This document shows, piece after piece, positions 1 through 10,849 of a stretch of DNA of 64,000 nucleotides. The DNA lies in contig OZ231128.1 in assembly GCA_965153355.1 (NCBI GenBank), positions 11,842,001-11,906,000 on the forward strand, read 5' to 3'. The notes beneath the pieces were generated by a model. The model was not told the DNA's origin, did not search any database, and saw only the letters and a program-made list of their open reading frames with translations. Origin of the DNA: Flaccisagitta enflata (Eukaryota; Chaetognatha; Sagittoidea; Aphragmophora). A program made the position numbers and the translations under genes. Each line of letters begins with the position of its first letter. Positions within the stretch are counted from its first letter, which is position 1.

Positions 1-526
1 CTTAAGAGACTGATATTTGAAATATAGATTAATAAAAGGATGCTTTGTTGCCCATGGGTGTTGGTTGCTATGGAAACTCATTTTCATGTATTCACGCTAA
101 AGTATCAATTTTTTGATAATTTTTTTTAGGAAATATTGTTTGAAACAAAATTTGCCACGACTTTCCCACAGTATGTTCAGTAAGAATATTGCTCGTTTAG
201 CCGTTGCTAGGGAGCGTAACTATGTGTTACAGCTCTGTGATGCTCCCTAGCAACCGCCAAACCAGCGATATTCTTACAGAACATACTGTGGGAAAGTTGT
301 AGCAAATTTTATTTTAAACAATGTTCCCTCGAAAAATTTCTCAAAAAATTGATGCTTTAGCGTAAATACATGGAAATGTGTTTCCATGGCAACCAACACC
401 CATGGGCAATAAAGCATCCTTTTATTAGTTTATATTCCAAATATCAATTGTTTAACTTAATTTGTCTTCCTGTAATGAATTCCCCCGTATTTCCAAGTCT
501 AGACAACATCTACTGTAGAAAAGTAT
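1..526. mobile_element. Palindromic MITE family A, copy 1 (left end cut by window)
   Basis: The two halves are near-perfect inverted repeats around about 240 (GCTAGGGAGCGTAACTATG against its complement). The outer end is GTCTAGACAACATCTACTG followed by TA. It has no coding capacity. It shares structure with 9115-9582 and 39344-39921. Confidence 0.8.
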
Positions 527-1869
527 CTTGGAGAAGTTAACAGCTATTTCAAATGTCTTTTACAGAAAAAAAGTTGTTTGTCTGTCTGTCTGCCAGACTT
601 TTTTGAAAGTGCCGACGCACGCGACTTAGGTCTAATGACCTTGTTTATTTTGTTTTGCATGATCAGTAAATTCACATTCATTCCACTGTGGATCCTTAGA
701 ACCGCCAGGAGGATTTTTTGATTACTGTAAGTTTTTCTTTAGTTTGGTCCAGTCCTCATATGCAGGAATCAAGATCCAACCATTAAAAATATTTCTTGGA
801 GTTGTTTTTGAAAAAAATTCCAAAATTGATTATTTTACATCTTATTTAACACACAAATTTTACTGAGCAGGTAAAAAATATTCAGTCGCGTGTGACGCAA
901 CTCTATATTCCGCTATGTCGGTCTGTGGGTTGGTCAGTCCGTCGGTCGGTCAGTCCACTTTTTACTTTTTCAGCGTTTCTGAGCTTTTTGAGTACGCGGC
1001 TCCTACCCAGATGCCCTAGTGACCTTCACCAGCACTGCTCCTGCATACCTGCACGCGACTAGGGTAGCCATGTATCCAGCCTTGTTTGATTGCATATTTG
1101 AATTCCTGATGTTATTTCCTTTCATTTGATAGGTCAGATTATATACTTTCTTAAAGAACTAAAGTTTTTGGGGGCCTCTGATGATGTTTCCCAAAGTGGA
1201 TTCGAAAATTTAGGCTAACTTCTGTTCTGCATTTGCACGCCTCTGATGATGTTTCCCAAAGTGGATTCAAAAATTTAGGCTGTTCTGCTTTTGCACTGTA
1301 TCTCCATTATGAAAGTACAAGTGTTTGTTCTAACTAAAGTTTTTATTTTTTTAGCCACCGCTACTGATTTTGAACGGCAGCTAAAAGATGAAAACTTACT
1401 ACTCATAAAAACATATAGTGCGACCTATCAAATGAAAGGAAATTACATCAGGAATTCAGATATGCTATCAAAAAATATTATTTACCGGCTCAGTGAATTT
1501 CGTGTACAAAATGAGATGCAAAATTGATAATTTTGGATTTTTTTCAAAAAGGGCTCCAAGTAATATTTTGTAATAGTTGGATCTTAACTCCTGCATATGA
1601 GGACTGCACCAAACTGAAGTGAAACTTACTGTTTTATAAAATCGTCCTGGCGGATCTCAGGATCCATTGTGATTCTTGATATATAACCGCCGTAATTCTT
1701 ATCCCCATAACCAAAATCGTTATTTTCAACAGCGTCATTATCGTCACCACCCTCATCATCGTCATTTGTATTTCATCACCATCATTGTCAACATTTTATC
1801 ATCATCATTTTTATCACCATCATCATCATTATCATCGTCGTTATCATCATCATCATCCTCATCATCCAC

Positions 1870-1884
1870 TCCATTGCCAACAAT

Positions 1885-1919
<35 letters not shown>

Positions 1920-1963
1920 GCATCATCATCAGCATCAGCATCAGAATCCGCATCATCATCACT

Positions 1964-2036
<73 letters not shown>

Positions 2037-2092
2037 GCATCATCATCATCATCACTATCGTCATCATCACTATCATCATCTACATTTATCTC
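1870..2092 (+). repeat. (CAT)n microsatellite
   Basis: Imperfect ATC/CAT trinucleotide run of about 220 bp. It produces long Ile-rich and Met-rich shadow frames on both strands that are not genes. Confidence 0.95.
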
Positions 2093-2224
2093 AAGATCAC
2101 TTTTTTAACCCTTTGAATAAAAAGACTGCTGCAACTGTATCCAACGACCCATATGCTCACACGCCCATCCCGGTATTTTAAACTACAGCTAATCCCCAAA
2201 ATAAAAGATTTCAAGTGACTAAGA

Positions 2225-2660
2225 AATGTTATAGGCGGATTTCCCGGGGGTAACATTGTTAAAAAACCATACCCTTAGAGAGTAGAATCGAGGTCAAGCT
2301 TAATGCGACCGCCGTACATTCCAATCCAAGGTACTGACTAGTATGAAAAGAGGAACAATATCCCTCACTACACCCAAACTGAAATAAATGGAAGAGGGCC
2401 TTGTGAACCCTCACTGACTAGTTAATACGCGCACCACTCCTGGTTTTCCACAAAACAGAATCTTAAAAAAATTCCTTCTCAATCTAACCCAGAAGCAAAC
2501 TGCTTACCAAAAGAAGTTAGGGCAATGATTGTTACCTTCATTACCAAAATACAACAAATCACCCGAGGGCAACATTGTTATGAAACCATACCCTTAGAGG
2601 ATAGAATCGAGGTCAAGCTTAATGCGATCGCCAGACATTCTTATCCAAGGTACTATATAT
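2225..2660 (+). repeat. Interspersed repeat family B, copies near 2.2-2.65 kb
   Basis: The core is AACCATACCCTTAGAG, then GAATCGAGGTCAAGCTTAAT and GGAAGAGGGCCTTGTGAACC. The core occurs twice here and in inverted orientation at 33985-34160 and 34295-34375. Confidence 0.65.
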
Positions 2661-2733
2661 GACAATTAAAAAGAAATGACATGAAGTTACCAAGATTCTT
2701 TATCTAGATCCATTATTTGCAAATTTCCGTTAC

Positions 2734-2926
2734 TCTTGGATCTGGTATAGTGGGATGTAACTGTTTTCATATCCCACCTTGATGTTGGGTCCGTTCTTGA
2801 GAAGGACGTTGTCGCGATACCATCTAACTTCCGGAAGCGGGTCTCCTTCGACGGTGACATCGAGTCTCAGCGGTTGCGTAGCCTTGACTTCCACGTCCTC
2901 CAACTGCTGAGTGAACTTGGGTGGGA
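2734..2926 (-). CDS. Gene 1 exon 17: start of Ig5 (last exon seen)
   Basis: The acceptor ACTTTAG in phase 1 gives (L)PPKFTQQLEDVEVKA, then GDPLPEVRWYRDN. The exon may end at 2778 (AAG|GTGGGA) or run on through KVGYENSYIPLYQIQ to 2734 (AAGA|GTAACG); the extra residues look Ig-like, so I prefer the longer form. An in-frame TAA follows immediately. The rest of Ig5 is not visible at lower coordinates. Confidence 0.65.
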
Positions 2927-3370
2927 CTAAAGTCGACTGAGAATCACTCCAATCGCTTGTCGTGCTTAACGCTGTCAAGGGGGGATGGGGGGGGGGTGTA
3001 GGAAAGATGCTTAGAATGAGAATCACTCCAATCGCTTGTCGTGCTTAACGCTGTCAAGGGGGGAGCAGGTGAGGGAGGGAGATGGGTGAAGGAGGTGGGG
3101 GAAGAGATGGGAGGTGAATTATGAAAGGGGATGAGAACGGGGATGGGGGGTGTTATAATTAAAGAAAATAGCAGAACAAGGCCAAGTAGGCCAATAGGTG
3201 CGATGGTGTGGATCATCGAACGAATGCGTTACCAACCAACCGACCAACCAACCAACCGACCGACCAACCAACCAACCAACGGACACAGCCAGTTATAGAG
3301 GTGCTTTGTCGCACCTAAAAACAATAGAGTTAAAGGTTCTAATGTGACAAGGAAGAAGACGAAAAAAAGG

Positions 3371-3645
3371 GGTTTACCGCTCTCAAAGTGTACATCCCAA
3401 TGGACCCACATTCTACTGTTCGTGTTGCAGTTTCGACCACAACTCCAAGCGGGTTTACCTCTAAAAGTGTACATCCCAATGGGCTTATGTTCTACTGTTA
3501 GTGTCGCGGTTTCAACGACAACTCCAAGCGGGCTACCTCTCTAAAAGTGTACATCCCAATGGACTTACGTTCTACTGTTAGTGTCGCGGTTTCAACGACG
3601 ACGCCAAGCGGGTTCACCGCTCTCAAAGTGTACATTCCAGCATCT
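3371..3645 (-). repeat. Tandem duplication of the exon 16 donor junction (79-81 bp units)
   Basis: The motif GTGTACATCCCAATGG recurs at 3388, 3467 and 3547, and as TACATTCC at 3630. Each unit holds the last part of exon 16 and the donor region. Donors read GTAAGT (true site), ATAAGC (dead) and GTGGGT going downstream. Confidence 0.85.
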
Positions 3646-3730
3646 TCCAGATAACATTCTTTGATCAAAAGGGCGCAATCGTCACCCTCAAACAGCAATT
3701 TGATGTCTTTGCTCTCCTTCACTGGAACAC
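3569..3730 (-). CDS. Gene 1 exon 16: second half of Ig4
   Basis: It encodes (G)VPVKESKDIKLLFEGDD, then YLEDAGMYTLRAVNPLG and ATLTVE. The acceptor is CTTTCTCCAG and the donor GAAC|GTAAGT, both phase 1. Its last 70 or so bases with the donor are the first unit of a tandem repeat reaching down to about 3371. Confidence 0.85.
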
Positions 3731-3943
3731 CTGGAGAAAGAAAAGGCGAAGAAGAAGTTTTTTGAGTGTGATTTGCCAATGCCAATTTACCATTGTGTTA
3801 GCTTGCCTCGGTATCATCATTTTCTTGTGTCAGTCTGCCCCTCTGTCTCACTATCTCTTTATCTGTCTGTCTCACTATGTCTATGTCTGTCTGTCTCACT
3901 ATGTCTATGTCTCTCTCACTGTTTGTCAGTCTTTCTGCTCGTT

Positions 3944-3945
<2 letters not shown>

Positions 3946-4023
<78 letters not shown>

Positions 4024-4132
4024 ACCTCTCACTCACACTCTCACACTCTCACAATCTCACCCTCTCACTCTCTAACAATCTCACCCTCTCACTCTAACAA
4101 TCTCACACTCTCACTCTTTCACAATCTCTCTC

Positions 4133-4213
<81 letters not shown>

Positions 4214-4301
4214 TTCATTCTCTCACTCACACTCTCACACTCTCATAATCTCACTCTCTAACAATCTCACACTCTCACTCTTTCACAATCTCACAATCTA
4301 A

Positions 4302-4374
<73 letters not shown>
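3946..4374 (+). repeat. (CT)n microsatellite cluster in the exon 15-16 intron
   Basis: Three long (CT)n runs are separated by TCACACTCTCAC variants. The third run ends immediately before the exon 15 donor region. Confidence 0.95.
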
Positions 4375-4376
<2 letters not shown>

Positions 4377-4382
4377 ACTTAC

Positions 4383-4500
4383 CACCATGGTACCAAATGC
4401 ATTCTGGTTCAGGGATGCCCACGATTGTTGCATCCAGTCTTGCTTTGCTTCCTTCCGTTACAACGATGTTCTTCAAGGCTTTGGTCACAGTTGGAGGTTT
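4383..4500 (-). CDS. Gene 1 exon 15: first half of Ig4
   Basis: It encodes KPPTVTKALKNIVV, then RLDATIVGIPEPECIWYHG. The acceptor CAATTTAAG is weak (phase 0); the donor GGTG|GTAAGT is in phase 1. The intron after it is almost entirely (CT)/(GA) repeat. Confidence 0.85.
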
Positions 4501-4908
4501 CTTAAATTGACAATCACAGAATAATTCAATAAATCAATCAATAAATCAATTAATGGATAGTACAGCAAACCATCAGAACGTTCTAAAAAGTCGTACTTTT
4601 TATTCGCGGACATGCAACTCTACACCTTGCCGTGTTGGTCTGTCCGTCCGTCCGTCCATCCGTCACATTTTCAATTGCCAGCAGTATCGCGTTACTGCTC
4701 CTGCCTAACCGTCTGCTACTGGATTGCCGTGTATCCGGTGTTGTTTGATTGCTTCCTTGTACATTTGTTAATGGCTATGTCTTTTTCCCTGTCCGTCTGG
4801 GTGTCTGTCTTTTGCTCATGTTAGTATTCAAATCAGAAAATCCAAGACTTTTTTAAAAAGCAGCGCCAATTTGATGATTCGTCAATTTGATGATTATTAA
4901 ATAATTTC

Positions 4909-5125
4909 ATGCATTCATTCATTCATTCATTCATTCATTCATTCATTTATTCAGTCATTCATTCACTCATTCATTCATTCATTCATTCATTCATTCATTC
5001 ATTCACTCAGTCATTCATTCCTTCATTCATTTATTCATTCATTCATTCATTCATACATTCATTCATTCATTCATTCATTCATTCAGTCGTTCATTCCTTA
5101 ATTCATTCATTCATGCATTCATCGT
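4909..5125 (+). repeat. (ATTC)n tetranucleotide array
   Basis: About 215 bp of ATTC with sporadic ACTC, AGTC and CCTT variants, in the intron between exons 14 and 15. Confidence 0.95.
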
Positions 5126-5190
5126 TGACCCGCTTGGCCTAAAGATAGAAGTTTGAATGATACCTATAATGATGTTAAAATCTACCATAC

Positions 5191-5337
5191 CTGATTGGAT
5201 GGTGGTGGTACAACATTCAGCGTAGTGGTAAATGTTGCCTGACCTCCGTTGTTCTTCAAGACGCACATGTAAACTCCTGAATCACTGAGTTTTGGAGTGA
5301 CCAACTCGAGAGAGGCGAAATCCAATTCAATCGTGAT
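5191..5337 (-). CDS. Gene 1 exon 14: second half of Ig3
   Basis: Forty-nine codons, phase 0 to 0: ITIELDFASLELVTPKLSDS, then GVYMCVLKNNGG, ending VVPPPSNQ. The second Ig cysteine (Cys525) pairs with Cys474. The acceptor is CTGTTCAG and the donor CAG|GTATGG. A (CA)n array lies in the preceding intron. Confidence 0.85.
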
Positions 5338-5410
5338 CTGAACAGAAAAGTAAACCGGGGATACAAATGATCGTCACGGACAAGTGGGCAAGGGCGCAAA
5401 TCCCCCCACC

Positions 5411-5415
<5 letters not shown>

Positions 5416-5485
<70 letters not shown>
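5416..5485 (+). repeat. (CA)n microsatellite
   Basis: About 35 CA units in the intron between exons 13 and 14, followed by a GGAC/AGAC-rich stretch at 5536-5605. Confidence 0.95.
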
Positions 5486-5487
<2 letters not shown>

Positions 5488-5765
5488 GCAGGCCGCAGCA
5501 TCTAAAACGCGGTTTTAATCTTGAGTGTTACAGATTGAGGGAGGGACGGACGGACAGACAGATGGACAGATGGACGAACGGACGGACGGACAGACCAACC
5601 GACGGACAAAGCTTCATACAATGTCGCTAGTCTGTGTCTGAAAAAAAAAATCTTCATCATACCACATCGGGGTTTTCCATCATAGTCAAAATGCATTAGT
5701 TGATGGGTCTTTTGAACCACATGAAAAGTCAACATTGACTTAATTTCAAGATTGTGAATACTTAC

Positions 5766-5905
5766 TCTTTCTGTTGGAGTGTTGTTGACAATGACATTGT
5801 TTTTCAGCCAAGTAATGTCAAAAGGAGGAAATGCGGCAAATCGACAGGCAATGACGATGGGACGACCAACGACGGTCTCCACTTGAGGTGGTGGAACTTC
5901 AATAA
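5766..5905 (-). CDS. Gene 1 exon 13: first half of Ig3
   Basis: It encodes (V)IEVPPPQVETVVGRPIVIAC, then FDITWLKNN, ending TPTER. The acceptor is TCTCTCCTCAG in phase 1 and the donor AGA|GTAAGT in phase 0. The first 58 bases of the exon belong to the 86-bp tandem array that fills the upstream intron, so 15 extra copies of this acceptor lie upstream of the complete exon. Confidence 0.85.
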
Positions 5906-7210
5906 CTGAGGAGAGAAAAACGGGGTACTATTAGCGATGACGATGGGATGACCAACGACAGTTTCCACTTGAGGTGGTGGAACTTCAATAACTGAGGAGA
6001 GATAAATGAGATACTATTAACAATGATAATAGGACAACCAACGACGGTCTCCACTTGAGGTGGTGGAACTTCAATAACTGAGGAGAGAAAAACAAGATGC
6101 TATTAACGATGACGATGGGATGACCAACAACTGTTTCCACTTGAGGAGTTTGAACTTCAATAACTGAGAAGAGATAAACAAGATGCTATTAACGATGACG
6201 ATGGGACGACCAACGACGGTCTCCACTTGAGGTGGTGGGACTTCAATAACTGAGAAGAAATAAACAAGATGCTATTAATGACGACGATGGAACGATCAAT
6301 GACAGTCTCCACTTAAGGTGATGGAAATTTAAAAACTGAGAGGACATAAACAAGATGCTATAAACGATGACGATAGGACGACCAACGACAGTTTCCATTT
6401 AAGGTGGTGGAACTTCAAAAACTTAGAAGAGATAAACGAGATGATATTAACGATGACAATGGGACAATCAACGACAGTCTCCACTTAAGGTGATGGAAAT
6501 TAAAAAACTGAGAAGAGATAAACGAGATACTATCAACGATGACGATGGGATGACCAACAACTGTTTCTACTTGAGGAGGTGGAACTTAAATAACTGAGAA
6601 GAAATAAACAAGATGCTATAAGCGATGACGATGGGACAACCAATGACAGTTTCCACTTGAGGTGGTGGAACTTCAATAACTGAGAAGAGATAAACCAGAT
6701 GCTATTAGCGATGACGATGGGACGACCAATGACTGTTTCCACTTGAGGAGGCAGAACTTCAATAACTGAGAAGAAATAAGCAAGATGCTATAAGCGATGA
6801 CGATGGGAGGACCAATGACTGTTTCCACTTGAGCTGGTGCAACTTCAATAACTGAGAAGAGATAAACGAGATACTATTAGCAATGACTACGGGACGACCA
6901 ACAACTGTTTCCACTTGAGGAGGTGGAACTTCATTAACTGAGAAGAAATAAACAAGATGCTATAAGCGATGATGATGGGAGGACCAAAGACAGTTTCCAC
7001 TTGAGGTGGTGCAACTTCAATAACTGAGAAGAGATAAACAAGATACTATTAGCAATGACTATGGGACGACCAACGACAGTTTCCACTTGAGGTGGTGGAA
7101 CTTTGATAACTGAGAAGAGATAAACAAGATACTATCAATAATAGCAATGACGATGGGACGATCAAGGACAGTTTCCACTTTAGGTGGTGGAACTTCTATA
7201 ACTGCAGTTG
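5848..7210 (-). repeat. 86-bp minisatellite spanning the exon 13 acceptor, 16 copies
   Basis: The anchor ACTTGAGG (or close variant) occurs at 5881, 5967, 6053, 6139, 6225, 6311, 6397, 6483, 6569, 6655, 6741, 6827, 6913, 6999, 7085 and 7177. Spacing is exactly 86 bp except the last (92). Each unit has an acceptor (mostly CTCAG) and the first part of Ig3. The outermost unit carries CTGCAG and ordinary intron upstream, so it probably preserves the ancestral intron end. Confidence 0.95.
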
Positions 7211-7481
7211 ACAAAAAATAAACGAAATACAGTTAGTTACAGAAATTAGTTTTTGGTTTTTTTTTTTTCTTAGTTGCGGATAAATAGCTCTATAAGTACA
7301 ACAGGCTTTGTCCATCCGTGAATGTAGGCGCAAACGTGATGCAAAGAAATGATCTCTGATCTTTTCTTCACAACTTTGTATTTTGTTGCAACTTTCTATC
7401 TATTCAAGAACACCTTTTTTTTACACACCCTTTATATCATAAATAACATTTTTCTGATTTGCATGCAGAAGCATATTTTAC

Positions 7482-7544
7482 CTTTTGGAGCTTCATTGTT
7501 GAGATTTGATTCAAGCAGGAGTTGAGCGGAGGAAGCAGCCTCAC
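7482..7544 (-). CDS. Gene 1 exon 12: last Ig2 strand and linker
   Basis: A 63-bp, phase 1 to 1 mini-exon encoding GEAASSAQLLLESNLNNEAPK. It follows directly on NPYG of exon 11, giving the usual final strand of an I-set domain. The acceptor is TACTGATCAG and the donor AAAAG|GTAAAA. Confidence 0.8.
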
Positions 7545-7654
7545 CTGATCAGTAAACAAGTCATAGATTAAGTCAAAGGCAAATGTTTTTACTGTAATTC
7601 AATGACCTTGAGTAGAAGCAACAATACAGCGTTTATGATTATACTTGAACGAGT

Positions 7655-8085
7655 ACCCCTTAGATCATTACAGATAGGACCCTAATAAGAGCGGAGGAGG
7701 GACCCAAAGTTTTAGCATCACCCCCTACAGCTTATGTGGCTCAAGCAAATTTCTAACTTGCTGTGGCGGAATATATCTTGGGTGGATATAAGTGGCGCCA
7801 CCATGGCAATTTTTGAATTTCCACCTAGAACACCCCCAAATTATCAAAATTGAAGAAAAAATTGTTAGATTTTTGGGGGGGCCTCTGAGGGTGATTTTAC
7901 GAAATCTAAGGGTGTTCTAAATGGAAATTCAAAAATCGCCATGGTGGCGCCAATTGTATCCACCTGAGGTATAAACCACCTTAGCTGATGAGAAGAATGT
8001 TTGAGCCATTTAAGCTGTAGGGGGTGATGCTAAAACTTTGGGTCCCTCCTCCGCTCTTATTAGGGTCCCGTCTGTAGATGTTCAA
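7655..8085. mobile_element. Palindromic foldback/MITE-like element
   Basis: The left arm GACCCTAATAAGAGCGGAGG is matched by its complement near 8050-8073, and most of the 400 bp pairs with itself (for example TGGCGCCACCATGG with CCATGGTGGCGCCA). No coding sequence. It lies in the intron between exons 11 and 12. Confidence 0.8.
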
Positions 8086-8591
8086 TTATTCTCAGGGGAA
8101 ATTGGCGAATCTGAAAAGTAGCATCAACTTCGGGCAAAGGTGCTGCACCGTAACAAATTCAGCTTCACACCCCAGATAGGTCGCATTTGGAAACTACAGT
8201 ATGAACAACCCTTCGTTCAGGAACCACCAGGGGTGTATATAATTGAGTGGCTTTTGTTTCCCCCCCCCTGCCTTTGATTTTCTTCCCCGCGATGCATCGC
8301 GTTGCATTACAAAATCTATGGTTTTATTCCCAATAAAGCAATAAAACAGTGTATTTAGGTTTAAATAGTGTTAAATTGTGTTTTGCTTATCAATTTTTAT
8401 GATTTGGTACTGCCAAAAGTTATATTTTCCCAAAATTTTCTTTTTTTTTCTCTTTTTCCCCCCCCCCTTCCTTTCCCTTCCCCATCTCCAAACCCTTTGA
8501 TTCCCCCCCCCCCCCCCGCCTGGGAACCACTTTCTTCCTAAGCTGATGCATTTTTTCAGACCCGTCATTTTTGACCCACAAGGCTATTTAC

Positions 8592-8728
8592 CGTATGGGT
8601 TGATAGCTTTGACCATGAATTTTCCTCCGTCGTCTTGAGTAACTCCATTTATGGTTAAGGTGGCATTTTGTCCTTGTTGAGTGATAGTGTATTTGCCTCT
8701 TGATTCCAATGCAATATCGTCTTTGAAC
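8592..8728 (-). CDS. Gene 1 exon 11: second half of Ig2
   Basis: The first G completes Trp387, followed by FKDDIALESRGKYTI, then NGVTQDDGGKFMVKAINPYG. This is a full I-set C-to-G strand pattern. The acceptor is TTGCCTAAAG and the donor ACG|GTAAAT, phase 1. The Y of the usual D-x-G-x-Y motif is replaced by F. Confidence 0.85.
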
Positions 8729-9114
8729 CTTTAGGCAAGCGGATATTTGATTATTGTTTTTCAAAGTCTCATAGAGCGATCATGTTGTACCTATCGGCGT
8801 TTATCGTACAAAGCGCTCATTTGCATATTGTCGTCATCTGATTTCTTTGTAAAAGACGACTTGCACTCAGACACAAATTAACTTGCGGTTTTGTTCTCTA
8901 ACGAGACACATCATTATTTCATATCTATTCAAAGACATGGGTACATAAATGTATAGAAAGGTGAACACACTACACAAAACTCTACCAGCCCTAACGCCTT
9001 AAAGATAAGAATTTCTCTAATAAACATCAAAATTTTGGAAGTTGAGCTCCTTCGCCAGGATCTTCGCGACTTCTCTCATCTTGATATTTTGAGGACGGCC
9101 GGAGAGCCGCCTTG

Positions 9115-9582
9115 AGTACAGTAGATGTCGTCTAGACTTGGAAATACGGGGGAAATTCATTACAGGAAGACAAATAAACTTAAAAGACTGATATTTGGAA
9201 TATAAACTAATAAAAGGATGCTTTGTTGCCCATGGGTGTTGGTTGCCATGGAAACACACGTTTGGCGGTTGCTAGGGAGCATCACAGGGCTGTCACGCAT
9301 AGTTACGCTCCCTAGCAACGACTAAACGAGCGATATTCTTACAGAACATACTGTGGGAAAGTTGTAGCAAAATTTATTTTGAACAATGTTCCCTCAAAAA
9401 ATTTCTCAAAATATTGATACTTTAACGTGAATACATGGAAATGTGTTTCCATGGCAACCAACACCCATGGGCAATAAAGCATCGTTTTATTAGTCTATAT
9501 TTGAAATATCAATCTCTTAAGTATATTTGTCTTCCTGCAATGAATTCCCCCGTATTTCCAAGTCTAGACGACATCTACTGTA
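9115..9582. mobile_element. Palindromic MITE family A, copy 2
   Basis: The ends are TA-CAGTAGATGTCGTCTAGAC and its complement followed by TA. The left arm has an internal deletion compared with the copy at 39.3 kb. The TA flanks suggest Tc1/mariner-type insertion. Confidence 0.85.
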
Positions 9583-9757
9583 CCCATACTCACCACAGAA
9601 TGGCTTGATAAGCAATAGGGCAACTTTGCTACATGGCATTGATTTGCCCATTCCCTTGGCATGAGCTCTAGTAGTGTGTACTGTATCTTATTACTGTTTC
9701 TAGTGTACCTCAATTGTATCTTGTTCTTGTTTCCCATTGATATTTCTAACAACTTAC

Positions 9758-9884
9758 CACTGAACATTTGGCGAGGGGATTCCGGTGACGACTGCGTTGA
9801 GGTTGACAACGGCCCCCAAAAGCGCTTCGACATTTTCCAGGTTTTTCACGAAGACAGGAGCAGCATTTGTGACCGCAGCTGCCA
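9758..9884 (-). CDS. Gene 1 exon 10: first half of Ig2
   Basis: It encodes (V)AAAVTNAAPVFVKNLENV and ends GIPSPNVQ plus the TG of the core Trp codon. The acceptor is a T-tract plus CAG (phase 1); the donor TG|GTAAGT is in phase 2. The acceptor with about 30 coding bases is duplicated 88 bp upstream (9942-9985). Confidence 0.85.
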
Positions 9885-9985
9885 CTGAAAAAAATGGTCG
9901 TAAAGGGAAGGTGAGGTAAGCACGGAACTCAGATATCATTACAGGAGCAGTATTTGTGACCGAAGCTGCCACTGAAAAAATTGGT
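9854..9985 (-). repeat. Duplicated exon 10 acceptor junction (88 bp apart)
   Basis: The segments at 9854 and 9942 share ACAGGAGCAG, TTTGTGACCG and GCTGCCACTGAAAAAA with few differences. The upstream copy keeps a T-tract, CAG and an open frame reading AASVTNTAPV. Confidence 0.8.
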
Positions 9986-10187
9986 TGAAAAGGAAAGAAG
10001 GCCAAGTAGGCCAATAAGTACAAGTGCGCTGTGTAGATCGTTGAACGAATGAGTTACCGACCATCCAATGGACACAGCCCCTTATTGATTTTGCGTTCGC
10101 ACCCATGATAGTCGCAAAAGCGTTAGATGGTCGGCGGTACCCGAGACCTGCCTAAGTAGGTTGTGCTTGACGTTGAAGGGGGAGCAG

Positions 10188-10705
10188 GGCAGCGGCCCTG
10201 AAAGGGTCGATGACCTATGCTTCCACCCATATGGGGAATTTTCTCCTCCTCCTCCTCCTCCTCCTCCTCCTCCACCTCCCCTCTATCCCCTGAAATCCCA
10301 GTCTCAAGGCCCAAATCCCAGTCTTAAGGCCCAAATCCCAGTCTCAAGGCCCAAATCCCAGTCTCAAGGCCCAAATCCCAGCCTCAAGGCCCAAATTCCA
10401 GCCAAGAGGCCCAAATATCAGCCTTGAGGTTGGGATCTGGGCGTCTTGGCTGGGATTCGGACCTTGAGGCTGCGATTTGGGCCTCAAAGCTGGGATCTAG
10501 GCCTCCATGCTTGGATTTGATCCTTTTGACTGTGATATGGGCCTCAAGGCTGTGATTTGGGCCTTGAGACTGGAATTTGGGCCTCAAGACTGGAATTTGA
10601 GGGGGGTTGGATGGAGAAGAAGAAGGAGGAGGAAAAGAAGGAGGAGAAGGAGGTGAAAATTCCCCATATGTGTGAAAGCATAGGTCATCGACCCCATCGG
10701 GGCCG
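10188..10705. mobile_element. Foldback element with internal 21-bp-type tandem repeats, copy 1
   Basis: The arms carry GGGTCGATGACCTATGCTTC and its complement. Inside are (CTC)n, tandem CAAGGCCCAAATCCCAGTCT-like units, then the same units inverted, then (GGA)n. Relatives lie at 28385-28800 and 63425-63955. Confidence 0.75.
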
Positions 10706-10849
10706 CTGCCAAAAAAAGGGTAAGCACGAAACTGAGATATCAACTCGAATTGGGAACAAGTATGTAACCACTAGATACATGTACGCCAGATAAACAGCCG
10801 AGACGCTTCGGCAAACAAAACTACTACCATTAGCGCATTAGAGGCTTTG

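Noticed and set aside
5848-7210. CRISPR-like array
   Set aside because: The 86-bp units are contiguous with no unique spacers, and the context is a eukaryotic intron-exon junction.
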